A stretch of 64,000 nucleotides of DNA from Sphingobacterium multivorum (GTDB taxonomy: Bacteria > Bacteroidota > Bacteroidia > Sphingobacteriales > Sphingobacteriaceae): positions 620,001-684,000 of the forward strand of contig NZ_UAUU01000011.1 in the NCBI RefSeq assembly GCF_900457465.1, given 5' to 3'. The notes beneath the pieces are model-generated. The model had not been told where the DNA came from and made no database searches. It worked only from the letters and a program-made list of their open reading frames with translations. Position 1 is the stretch's first letter. Every line of letters starts with the position of its first letter. The position numbers and the translations under genes are program-made. Positions 44,880-54,338 of the stretch are shown here, piece after piece.

Positions 44880-46861
44880 TCAATTCGTAAAAATCTGCGC
44901 CACGGAACCATGGCGCAGGTTGTGATCCTTATCCTTAATTCCTTTTAACCAATCTTTGAATTTGGTGATCTGCTCTGTCAGGAAAGATTCATGGTCTTCT
45001 TGTTCCTCAGAACCGATAGGCAGGATATGTTCAAAATAAGTGCCTTTTAGCATTTTACGTAGTAAGCCTTCGCCCACAAATGGTTTGTCATCATTTAATG
45101 TTTTGGCTGCTTTCAAAAGATGGCGGATGTCGTATTGTAGGGGATTGATATCCGGAACCTGCTTGTTTAAGTTCAGCAGTTCGTATACCGCAATACGTGC
45201 GGTACGTACCGAGCTTTCCATGGTAAAGACAACGTCGTTGTTGGTTTCGACAAACTGACCGATCAAGCCCAGGTTTTTACATCCTTCAGGTACGACTCTC
45301 GGACGGTCGCCTTTTGCTCTTGGCATAAACATCGAGGTGATGTAAGGCATAAATGTCGTACGTACAATCGTATTTTGATAACATCGTCCAGTTGATCAAT
45401 AATGCCCAAATGGTGACATAGTTCGGCTAAAATTTCATCTCCCGTACATTGTGGCATTGGCTTTTTGATGTAATTTCCTTCTTTATCCATAAATAAAGCA
45501 TATACCCATAAGACAAGAACATCATCGGTTGGCCAGGGAAGTGTGGCTGTCTATTACAGGTGAAACTCATCAACCAATTGGAATCGGTAATGGTAATAAT
45601 ACCGCCAGTAACAGTTTTGCCGGAATAAGGGTCGTTGACGAATATTCTTTTAATTTTTCGACTAAAGCCGAAGTTTACATGTTAGGGTCGCAGACTCCCA
45701 TGCTGATTTTTCGATGTTACTGCAGAACTTTTCGGGTTTACCAAAGATGGCGGATTTGGCAGCCAGATTTTTCCAGAGTTTCCAGCCTGCACTTTGACCG
45801 CTGCTGCTATTGTCGATACCGATGATCGGTGCATTTTGTTGTCCCCGTAGAAGGTATCTTCTGTCATTGATCCGGTTGTCACAATGACGAAATCGTCTTT
45901 TCCGATTGGAATTTTTACCTCTTTACCGTCTTGTTCTGTAATCAGGGCCTCCACAACTTTTCCATCGGTATTGCTTTGGATATCCAGGTCTTTGACCAAT
46001 ACATTGAATCGAATGTTTACACCTTTGCTTTGAAGTACTTTACGCAAAGGGTCACAAAGGTGTGTATTGATTGTATTTCGGGAATACGAGTGATGAAAGA
46101 TCATTCAATCCGTCTATCGCATGTAAAAAGCGGTGCATGTACAATTTCAGCTCAAGTAAACTATGCCAGTTTTCGAAAGCGAACATGGTACGCCAGAAGG
46201 TCCAGAAATTGCTGGATAAAAATGACTCGCTGAAGTAGTCTTCGATGGTTAAGTCATCTAAATCTTCTTTATTTTTGAGGAGCAATCGAATGATGGCCAG
46301 CTGATCCATTTTGCCCAATCCAAACTTGCTGAAGTCTTTTATCTCACCAAGTTTATGAATAAGCCTTGCTTTGGAGTAGTTGGAGTCGTTGTCATTGATC
46401 AAACGGTACTCGTCCAGAACACTGTAGGGGGCAGGCATTTCCAATGCAGGAATGTCCTGAAACATATCCCAAAGATTTTCGTAGGTCATATCCATTTCCC
46501 TACCACCGCGGATGACATAGCCGTCGGTTGCATTACCGGCGCCATCTAACGAGCCGCCTTCCACATGGAGCTGTTCAAGGAATGTGATGTTTTCAGCAGG
46601 AACATGACCATCTCGGATAAAATAGTAGGCTGCAGACATCCCTGCTATACCGCTTCCGACGATGTAGATTTTACTGTCTTTATATGATTTTGGTGGAATA
46701 CCTTTATTGCGTTGATAATTTCCGATCTGATCAGAAAAGGGCATCGATTTTTTCGGTGTGTTACGTTGTTGTTCTTTGCTTGAATCGGGTTCATGATTTA
46801 CATTTCCATATTCAGCAGATGCATTTAATACTTTGTCGAATTTTGAGGTGATTTCTTTCAT
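44880..46861 (-). pseudogene. ohyA: Oleate hydratase (OhyA / myosin-cross-reactive antigen family), several frameshifts
   Basis: FAD-dependent enzyme that adds water to the double bond of oleate giving 10-hydroxystearate. The N-terminal frame starts at 46861 and carries the FAD motif KIYIVGSGIAGMSAAYYFIRDG, GGSLDGAGNATDGYVIRGGREM and DLTIEDYF. Pieces in other frames follow: LRKVLQSKGVNIRFNVLV, VIVTTGSMTEDTFYG, YALFMDKEGNYIKKPMPQC, then FVETNNDVVFTMESSVRTARI to the C-terminus. Breaks lie near 46090, 45780, 45700, 45600 and 45360. The full protein would be about 645 residues, normal for the family. It may be inactive, or the consensus may contain errors. Confidence 0.88.
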
Positions 46862-46958
46862 GATTCTTATGTTTTTTTAATTCTTGAGTAAAGTTACTAA
46901 GACCACCTTAATCATTTGTGCCCTCAAATTCGCTATTGTTCTACCGAATTTCCTCTTT

Positions 46959-47858
46959 CTACATATTTTGTCGCTTTCGGTACTCTGATGGCGATAAGGT
47001 GGCGTATTTTTTGAAAAAAACGACCCAAATGCTGAGATGGAATTAAATCCGATTTCATAAGAAATTTCTGAGATAGTCTTTTCGGGATTCCCGAGCAGCA
47101 CATAGGCTTCTTTAAGTACATGCTCATCAATAATTTCATGTGGCGTTTTACCTGATGCTCTTTTAACAACCTGAATAAGGTATTTGTTTGAAATAAATAA
47201 CTGGTCGGCGTAATATTGTACCTCTTTGTATTGATTGCTATGTCGCTGCACCAGGTCTGTAAACTTATAGAACAGGTTGTTGGTCTCTTGTACACTTTCC
47301 GTTGTATTATGGTCTTTAGAGACCAATTCGTCGGCGATTTCTAACAGGAGATTGAAAATAACCGTGCGGATGATATCTGCTGTAAAATGCGTTGTTCTTA
47401 AAGTAACTTCTTTGAGGTAGTCTATTAATTTTAAGAGCTTGTCAATTTGTTTGTCTTGGGAAATGACTATCGTAAAGGTTGAATTTTTAAAAAGCCCCAG
47501 TTGTTCGATAAAGAATGGGATTGACAATATGTTTAAGCAGGAATGCTTTATCAAAAAAGAGCAGCTTCATTCTAAAATCGGGGCTGACCTGCGAAAACCG
47601 GAAAATTGTGTTGGGGCGGATACGAGGATGTGATTTGTCGAGATATGGTATTCCTGATTGTCTACCTGAATATTGATATCGCCCGCCGTACAGATACAGA
47701 TGGCATAATAATCAATACGAAAAGCATTGCTTGGGTATTCAAAAATTGGATTTCCAGAAGAAATATAATAGGGGCGGTGGCAATTTACGCCAAAAGAATG
47801 ATAAGGTATCTTGAAGACTTTCGTGTGTGTGATAAGTTGTTTTTACCTTAAACTTCAT
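46959..47858 (-). pseudogene. AraC-family transcriptional regulator, several frameshifts
   Basis: The ATG at 47858 begins a cupin-like sensor half: KFKVKTTYHTHESLQD, then after a slip PYHSFGVNCHRPYYISS, NQEYHISTNHILVSAPTQF and RMKLLFFDKAF. After a second slip near 47525 comes FIEQLGLFKNSTFTIVIS and the two helix-turn-helices of AraC (ADQLFISNKYLIQVVKRASG; TISEISYEIGFNSISAFGRFF). The end is readable in a third frame to the stop at 46959 (YRKRQNM). Divergence from no other gene and its place upstream of ohyA on the same strand suggest it controls the fatty-acid module. Confidence 0.82.
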
Positions 47859-47922
47859 TGACTTTTTGTTCGGCTTGGGCATATACAGTTCCTATTGTTT
47901 TAAATATTCGAATGGGTTTTGT

Positions 47923-48422
47923 TTATTCGGATGCTGTCCGTTTGCGCATGAGTTTTTCTGTGGCAATATCGTCTTCTATCCCGACGAAGAAACTTTTGAA
48001 TCCGAATTTGTTCAGTAGTCGTCTCGATGCGGTGTTATCGGGATCAATGATACCAATCACATCTTTACCTGGATTTAATGTTGTGGCAAGGGCTAGCATC
48101 GACTCACAAATCTGTGTTCCCAGCCCCTTTCCCCAATGTTCTTTGCGCAGCAAATAACCAATTTCGAATACACTTGGATCTTTTTGTAATTAACAAGCTT
48201 ACAGTCGCCTAAGAGCTTTAGCGTATCCGCTTCGATTACTTTAAAATAGCCTAAATCAGGATCCTGGTTAATTGCTAGAATCGAATCGAACTTTTTCCGG
48301 GCCTGCTCTTCGGACAATCCTTTGCCGGTAATGTATTTCATGACATCATCCGCTTTAACCAAGTCGTGGAAAGCGTCAAAATCTTCCGGGAGATATTTTT
48401 TGAATAGAAGTGTATTGTACAT
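47923..48422 (-). pseudogene. GNAT acetyltransferase (RimJ/RimL type), one frameshift
   Basis: The ATG at 48422 starts MYNTLLFKKYLPEDFDAFHD; the frame runs to KLVNYKK near 48187. Restoring one A (six instead of five) leads into DPSVFEIGYLLRKEHWGKGLG, with the acetyl-CoA-binding motif RKEHWGKGLGTQI, and DPDNTASRRLLNKFGFK. The C-terminus is at 47923. Intact length is about 166 residues. It transfers acetyl groups to an unknown amine substrate. Confidence 0.87.
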
Positions 48423-48515
48423 GGCCAATGCGTTTATTTACAAGATAAGGTTGTTTTTTCTGAAATCAAATTATCGGAACCTAAATCATCATCTTTCTGT
48501 CTTATTTAACTTTTT

Positions 48516-48604
48516 CATGGTGGTGTGTTATAATTTTGCAATTTAAATATAGCAACTTTGCTATATCCAAACACCGCCACTTTTTAACGTTTAGGACGCA
48601 AGTG
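48516..48604. repeat. 89-bp direct repeat with internal palindrome, copy 1
   Basis: This segment is about 85 percent identical to 49876-49965. It starts CATGG(T/C)GGTGTG, contains the inner palindrome TATAGCAACTTTGCTATA, closes with AACACCGCC, and ends AACGTTTAGGACGCAAGTG. It flanks the first IS4-family copy on its left; the complement runs into an ATG followed by AAAAAGTTAAAT, close to the transposase start of this IS, so it could be the leader of another, lost IS copy. Confidence 0.85.
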
Positions 48605-48619
48605 TGATTTTAGCACATC

Positions 48620-49878
48620 TGTCCTAAATAAATTTTAGGATTGGATTTCTGTGGTACAGGCATAGCTTTTTTCATCATTTCGATATTGACCCCTATTTTT
48701 CAATCTGCGAAGATCTTTAGCTGTCCCTTTTTTCCTTTTATAGGGGGCCTGGAGAAAGGGATCATCTATCCATTGCCAGATGTTTATTTTCACGAAGATA
48801 TTCATTCTGATGAATGCGACCAGATTGGACAGGTTCCAGTCATATTTGGCCTTTTTTTGTAAGTATTTTAACAGTAATATGCCAATGAGTGAAGTCCAGA
48901 TCTGGATCATCACTGCATTTTCAGAAGTCCCTATGAATGTCGATACTTTTAAGCGCTGCTTTAGATGCTTGAAGAAGACTTCGATATGCCAGCGTTGTTT
49001 ATAGATGTTTGCCACCAAAGAAGCCTTCCACTTCGTATTATTGGTCAAAAAGTGGTACTCATTGCCAGTGGTGCTGTCCCAAAAGTGGACTAGGCGTAGC
49101 GGCTTGCCGTTGTATTTATTGCAGGCAGCACCGGGATAGCTCAATGAGCTCATCCTTAAGGATCCCCTTTTCCATGAGTGCTTCACTCTGATAGGACTTG
49201 ATAACCTTGTACTTCATATTAACTTTACTCCTGGTAACGAAGTAACACCCCCTGCTGTCCAAATCCCCAAGCCAGCTGTAATCCACGTAGCCACGGTCCA
49301 CTACCACCACGCTTCCCTTGGAAAAACTGTAACTACCGGCTCGCTGGCTCTCATGTACTTTTCCATCGGTAATCTGCATAAAAACAGGTAGGCAGCCATC
49401 ATAATCCAAGACAGTGTGCAGCTTTACGGCACCTTTGGTGCTGCGAAACTTTGCCCAGTCAAATACAGATAGACATAAGGGGAAGATGCTTGCATCCATC
49501 AGATATACTTTACGCTTTAGCTGACCAAGATCTTTGCGAAAATGGGTGTCCTTTTGCCAAAGCCTTTCCAAAACAGAGAAATAAAGATCTTTGAAAAGTT
49601 CATGCGTACGGTGTATGTTGATATAGGATATATTGGACTTACTTGGAGCTCTTATTACTCCTAAGTGGTTCAGGTTACCAGTTGTACTGCGCAGACCGTT
49701 ACTAATATCCCGGACCGAATCTGCCGAGGAAAAATGACAGAAAAGCATACTGACTAGATGCGTCCAGCTGTTGATCCCTTTCTGATGTTTGTCACTTTTG
49801 TGCTTTGAAACCAAATCTTTGAATAATTCGCGGTCGATAAGAGATAAAATCTGACTAAAAACATTTAAAATTTATCAT
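48620..49878 (-). mobile_element. IS4-family insertion sequence, copy 1
   Basis: At least 1259 bp are shared almost identically with 55024-56279. The left end (3' of the transposase) begins TGTCCTAAATAAATTTTAGG in both copies. The right boundary is uncertain, since identity between the copies stops at the transposase start codon; the adjacent repeat 49876-49965 may be this copy's leader and end. The transposase has two one-base defects (near 49869 and 49128). Confidence 0.8.
48635..49878 (-). pseudogene. tnp: IS4-family transposase, copy 1 (frameshifted)
   Basis: DUF4372-type N-terminus followed by a DDE_Tnp_1 domain. An extra T after the start codon (MINFKCF then stop) and an extra G in CACCGGGATAG near 49128 break the frame; the copy at 55104 has three T and CACCGGATAG. 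The catalytic region is readable: KVYLMDASIFPLCLSVF (first Asp), VVVDRGYVDYSWLGDL (second Asp) and the IS4 YREK signature IYKQRWHIEVFFKHLK. Its C-terminus (KNRGQYRNDEKSYACTTEIQ) is complete, unlike copy 2. Confidence 0.88.
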
Positions 49879-49965
49879 GGCGGTGTGTTATAATTTTGTG
49901 ATTTAAATATAGCGATCTCGCTATATCAAAACACCGCCATTTTTTAAACGTTTAGGACGCAAGTG
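49876..49965. repeat. 90-bp direct repeat with internal palindrome, copy 2
   Basis: Same organisation as 48516-48604: outer arms GGCGGTGT/ACACCGCC, inner palindrome ATATAGCGATCTCGCTATAT, tail AAACGTTTAGGACGCAAGTG. It abuts the IS4 copy 1 transposase start codon on the right. The tail TTTAGGAC is complementary in type to the IS left end GTCCTAAA, so it may hold the right inverted repeat. Confidence 0.85.
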
Positions 49966-50039
49966 CTGTTTTCTAATCCTGTTTTTAAATATAAATTAAA
50001 TAGTGGGTTTTGTTAAGGAACGACTATCTAGTTCTCTTT

Positions 50040-50590
50040 TTAATGCGATTGAAGCTTTTTGACTTCTTGTGTCCAATCATCAGCAGCATTTCCGTCTGCT
50101 CCATCAGAAATATATTTCAAACATAGAAAATCGATTTTTTCCTGCTCAGCGACTTTCGCCAACGCAAAAGCTTCCATATCGATGACATTATATTCAGGAT
50201 TGATATGCTCCATTTCGAATTGGTCGCCGGAACCGCAGATCCCGTTCGGGAGATGGCTTTGTTTTAATTCCATATTCCAAAAGAATTGGTTCATCAGAAA
50301 ATGGCGTCTCAAATTTCTTAAAAACCCAATGCTCTTACATCCATATCCCGCTGGATAAAACGGTTGCAGTTAACAATAGTTCCTCTGTCAAAAACTGTAC
50401 TTCCTGCTGTTCCCAAATTGATTATGAGATCTGGCTTAGATTTTTGAATGGCTTTTACAAGATGATAAGTCGCTTTAATTTTTCCTACACCAACAAACAA
50501 TTTATTAAAACTATCAAATTCTTTTCCGGCTTCTGATTCCAGAGCAAAAACCAAAAGGATGTTGCTGTAAAGCTTTCCGTTAATTGTCAT
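50040..50590 (-). pseudogene. Purine/MTA-SAH nucleosidase-like protein, two frameshifts
   Basis: The phosphorylase superfamily (PNP_UDP_1) pattern is visible. The first frame from 50590 has ILLVFALESEAGKEF and LIINLGTAGSTVFDRGTIVN, then stops at a T-run near 50317. Other frames continue FKKFETPFSDEPILLEYGIK and LPNGICGSGDQFEMEH, then YNVIDMEAFALAKVAEQEKID, the family's purine-binding VIDMEAFAL signature. About 183 residues if repaired. It would hydrolyse a nucleoside such as S-adenosylhomocysteine, but the exact substrate is undetermined. It lies 1 bp from the LutB-LutC stop. Confidence 0.82.
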
Positions 50591-50591
50591 T

Positions 50592-52562
50592 TTAGAGCAC
50601 AGTTTTTTTCAGAAAGAACAAAGTCAATGTCCGTGCGCCCTGTGCACCGTGTACCAAAACGGCGCTGATGTCCGCTGTTGCAGATGGCCCCATCACAAAA
50701 CAGCCATAATGTGAGTGTGGAAAATCTACTCTTTTGTAGGCGGTATGCATATTTTCGGTCAAATCTTCAGGATCCAGCAAAACAGCGAGGTGTTGAGATA
50801 AATAACCTAATGAATTGGTAACCAGAGATTTTTCGGTGACCCAGACCATTCCCATCTCCGCCACACCAAACTCTGCACGGAAAATACCCAAACCCACATC
50901 ATTAAGATCCGCGGGCTTTTGCACGTGTATATCTTTATTCCCTCTCCATTCAGGCGTTGCAGAGCAAGTGACCTTAGCATCAGGAAGCTTTTTTCGCATA
51001 ATTTCCTGCGCTTCTTCTACCGATGCGACATCATAAAAATCGACGGCAGCAATTTTGGCGTTAATTTCAAAAACAGCTTTAAGATCTGTCCCTGGCTTTT
51101 TATAATCCGGGATGGCGGGATAATCCACTTTTTCGCGGTTAGCAAGATTGGTTCTTACCGAACTCAGTAATTCTTCTTTAGTCATTGTTTTTTCGGTTTT
51201 TTTGTACCAGTCTCTGAAGGTTTCTTTTTTCACGTCAGGCAATTCACGGTCTTCTACCCAAGGATCCAACGTGCTGTTTTCCAATAGAGATTTTGGGAGA
51301 ATATTCAGCATATTGTAAGTGGTCTTTTCCATCATTTTAAAAGCAGTTGCACTGCCCAGCATTCGGTCAGCAGCAGCAAATGCCAGCCTTCTGCCAAAAG
51401 GTGTTTTATTTTTATGCATCATCACTTTTCGCCACTCGATAATCTGGTCCGAAATATTAATATGAACGGGGCAGATCTCTGTACAGGAGCCGCAAAGCGA
51501 TGAATGGAAAGGTAATTCTGAATAGGTGTCTTCATCAAAAGTAGGATCCAGAATAATCCCAATCGGGCCGGAATAAGTAGCACCATAAGACAATCCGCCA
51601 CTCCTTCTATACACAGGGCAGGTATTCATACAGGCACCACAACGGATACATTTGAGAGAATGCCAGAATTTGTCCATAGACAATCGTTTGCTCCTACCAT
51701 TATCTGTGAGTACAATGTGCATCTCAGATCCTTCTCTTGGGCCTGAAAAATGAGAAGTATACTGCGTTGCCGGCGTCCCTAAAGCACTGCGGGAAAGTAG
51801 TCTGATAAAAACACCCAGATCTTCTACCTTCGGCAGGATCTTTTCTATACCAATACTGGCAATATGAAGCGGTGGAATGCTTGCAGTAAGATCGGCATTA
51901 CCTTCATTAGTACAGACTACAAAAGTACCGGTTTCGGCAACGGCAAAATTGGCGCCTGTCATCCCGGCATCTGCCACCAAAAATTTGGGCCGGGCATTGT
52001 TCCTCATTGCTTCTGCGAGAGAATGCGGATCATCATCGTTGGGATCCGTACCAATTTTATCTGCAAATAGTTTAGCAATATCTTCTGTCGTTTTTTGGAT
52101 GGCAGGCATTACAATATGACTTGGGCGCTCGTCTGATAGTTGCTGGATTCGCTCACCCAGATCGGTCTCCAGGACATCAATTCCTCTTTCTTCAAGAAAA
52201 GGTGTCATCCCGCATTCTTCCTGCAACATCGATTTGCTTTTGATGATGCGCTTTGCGCCGTGAGAATTCAAAATATCAAAAACAATAGCATTATGTTCAT
52301 CGGCATCTTTTGCAAAATGAACTGTGATACCGTTTTCCTCTGCTTTTGTTGCAAACTGTTCAATGTAGTGATCCAAATGCGTCAGCGCATGTTCCTTGAT
52401 TTGCGAAGCCAGATTCCTAAGCTCTTCCCATTCCGGAATCTCAGAGGATACTTTACTACGTTTAATGATAGTATTATAAAGATTTTTATCGTGTTGCGCC
52501 TCGTGAATATCATCCTGTTTGATGAATTTTCTCGCATTATCTTCTACGTTTACTTTTCCCAT
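50592..52562 (-). CDS. LutB-LutC fusion, lactate utilisation iron-sulfur protein
   Basis: 656 residues. Residues 1 to about 450 are LutB: LUD domain (HAKRIIKSKSMLQEECGM-like segment, VADAGMTGANFAVAETGTFVV), then two ferredoxin-type clusters CIRCGACMNTCPVYRR and CGSCTEICPVHINI. From about residue 465 (MTKEELLSSVRTNLANREK) a complete LutC follows, ending GPSATADISAVLVHGAQGAR. LutABC oxidise L-lactate to pyruvate. LutB and LutC are normally separate proteins of about 460 and 200-240 residues; here no stop separates them. LutA follows upstream by 12 bp on the same strand. Confidence 0.88.
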   Translation of the reverse strand: MGKVNVEDNARKFIKQDDIHEAQHDKNLYNTIIKRSKVSSEIPEWEELRNLASQIKEHALTHLDHYIEQFATKAEENGITVHFAKDADEHNAIVFDILNSHGAKRIIKSKSMLQEECGMTPFLEERGIDVLETDLGERIQQLSDERPSHIVMPAIQKTTEDIAKLFADKIGTDPNDDDPHSLAEAMRNNARPKFLVADAGMTGANFAVAETGTFVVCTNEGNADLTASIPPLHIASIGIEKILPKVEDLGVFIRLLSRSALGTPATQYTSHFSGPREGSEMHIVLTDNGRSKRLSMDKFWHSLKCIRCGACMNTCPVYRRSGGLSYGATYSGPIGIILDPTFDEDTYSELPFHSSLCGSCTEICPVHINISDQIIEWRKVMMHKNKTPFGRRLAFAAADRMLGSATAFKMMEKTTYNMLNILPKSLLENSTLDPWVEDRELPDVKKETFRDWYKKTEKTMTKEELLSSVRTNLANREKVDYPAIPDYKKPGTDLKAVFEINAKIAAVDFYDVASVEEAQEIMRKKLPDAKVTCSATPEWRGNKDIHVQKPADLNDVGLGIFRAEFGVAEMGMVWVTEKSLVTNSLGYLSQHLAVLLDPEDLTENMHTAYKRVDFPHSHYGCFVMGPSATADISAVLVHGAQGARTLTLFFLKKTVL

Positions 52563-52574
52563 TGTTTGTGATTT

Positions 52575-53324
52575 TTAGAATGGTCCGTTATTCAAAACCT
52601 GAGCAATATGTACAAATTTGAGGTCTGACTTTTCTCTTTTGGCAATGCCTTCCTGATGCATCAGGCAAGACATATCCGGCGAAACTACATACTCGACCTG
52701 ATGTCTTGTATAATCAGCAACTTTGTCCTGCCCCATCTTGGCACTCACCGCTTCATCGGTTACACAAAACGTCCCACCAAAGCCACAGCATTCTTGTGGC
52801 CTGTCAATCGTTTCTACTTTAACTCCTGACACCTTCTTTAACAGATCTTCGGTTTTATTAAAGTAAGGTTCCTGCCACTCAAAACGGGATGCAATGTGTA
52901 AGCCGCGGATAGAACTGCAGGAATTATGGATAGCCACCGTATGCTGGAAATCTGCCCAAGGGAATTCTTCTATCTTGAGAACATCGTGTAAAAACTCTAC
53001 TAATTCTATGGTTTTGTGACGGATTTCTGTAACAGTTTCGGTTTGCGGAATTGCATCCATATGGAGCTTGACGTGCTTGACACAACTCCCTGCCGGCCCA
53101 ACGATATAATCAAAATTCAAATCCTTAAAATTTTCACAAAACTGAGTTTCTGTCCTTATAGAATGTTTCTGATCGCCCTCATTGGCCATAGGCTGTCCAC
53201 AACAAGTCTGCTGCAAAGGTACTGTGACCTCTACGCCCAATCGCTCCAAAAGCTCAAGTGTGGCAATACCGACTTTGGGGTAAATCAGATCTATATAACA
53301 GGGGATAAATAGTGCTACTTTCAT
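52575..53324 (-). CDS. lutA: LutA, CCG-domain (Fe-S)-binding lactate oxidation subunit
   Basis: 249 residues with two cysteine-rich CCG domains: TCCGQPMANEG near residue 41 and, in the second, ECCGFGGTFCVTDEAVSAKMG; GPAGSCVKHVK and SPDMSCLMHQEG supply further ligands. These match LutA/GlpC-like heterodisulfide reductase subunits. First gene of a lutA-lutBC operon read leftward. Intact. Confidence 0.92.
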   Translation of the reverse strand: MKVALFIPCYIDLIYPKVGIATLELLERLGVEVTVPLQQTCCGQPMANEGDQKHSIRTETQFCENFKDLNFDYIVGPAGSCVKHVKLHMDAIPQTETVTEIRHKTIELVEFLHDVLKIEEFPWADFQHTVAIHNSCSSIRGLHIASRFEWQEPYFNKTEDLLKKVSGVKVETIDRPQECCGFGGTFCVTDEAVSAKMGQDKVADYTRHQVEYVVSPDMSCLMHQEGIAKREKSDLKFVHIAQVLNNGPF

Positions 53325-53452
53325 TACAAAATTTTATAGAAACTCTAAATTAGCACTTTTTCTTCTTTTCCTGATTAGGCTTAGGATGAAAAAAGCCTAT
53401 ACGAGAGGTTATTTATATTGAGTAAAAATAATTTACCTGGCATTAAGACAAT

Positions 53453-53484
53453 AAAAAAGACCTTTGAAATCAAAAGTCTTTTTT
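53453..53484 (-). terminator. Intrinsic terminator after fabG
   Basis: Hairpin AAAAAAGAC/GTCTTTTTT with a short loop lies 19 bp after the fabG stop on the minus strand and ends in T residues on that strand. Confidence 0.7.
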
Positions 53485-53502
53485 ATTGAATATTAAATTC
53501 TA

Positions 53503-54207
53503 TTATGTCAGCATTCCGCCGTCAACATTCAGAACCTGGCCGGTGATGTAGGAAGACATATTACTTGCTAAGAAAACGCAGGCATTAGCCACGTCTTCCG
53601 GCTGTCCACCCCGTTTCAACGGGATACCATCTCTCCATCCCTGTACGGTTTTCTCATCAAGGGCGGCCGTCATTTCGGTTTCTATAAAACCTGGTGCCAC
53701 GGCATTGCAACGGATATTTCTGGATCCTAATTCTAATGCAATCGACTTAGAAAAACCAATAACACCAGCTTTAGAAGCCGCATAATTGGCCTGCCCGGCA
53801 TTCCCTTTAACGCCTACTACAGAAGTCATATTGATAATTGAGCCCGATTTGGCCTTCATCATTGGCTTGATAACCGCTTTGGTCAGGTTAAAAACAGAAT
53901 CCAAATTAACTTTGATAATCGTATCCCAATCGTCTTTGGACATTCTTAACATCAGATTATCTCTGGTAATCCCGGCATTGTTTACCAGAATATCAATCGT
54001 CCCAAACTCTGCCAATACATCTTCTACCAGCTTTTGGGCAGCATCATAATCCGACGCATCGGACTGATAGCCTTTGATTTCTGTAATATTACTTAATTCT
54101 GATTCTAATGCTTTTGCTTTGTCTACAGAACCGGCGTAGGTGAATGCCTTTCCCGATACCTCTTGTTGCGCCTGTAATGATGGCAACTTTACCTTGTAAT
54201 AATCCCA
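53503..54207 (-). pseudogene. fabG: 3-oxoacyl-[ACP] reductase FabG with N-terminal deletion
   Basis: The true start is the ATG at 54207 (MGLLQGKVAIITGATRGIGKGI), which carries the NADPH-binding TGATRGIG motif. After GKGI the frame changes at GGCATT, and the body continues in another frame as AFTYAGSVDKAKALESELS. Around 35-40 bases between two GGCATT copies are missing, removing the helix after the glycine loop. The rest is complete: NNAGITRD, Ser in NMTSVVGV, YAASKAG catalytic Tyr/Lys, and ITGQVLNVDGGM. Without frame repair the Rossmann site is lost. Confidence 0.85.
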
Positions 54208-54338
54208 TTTGAAATGTTAGATAAATTAATCTTTAAAAGACAAATATATGAAATCGCCATGATTTGGAAACCAATCACCCATGAAGAGGCGATTGTGCAT
54301 GACTTCAGAAAAAATATAAATATGCCTATAAAAAAGTT

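Noticed and set aside
48516..49965. attC-like integron recombination sites
   Set aside because: The palindromes lack convincing RYYYAAC/GTTRRRY boxes in the right places and no integrase gene is nearby.
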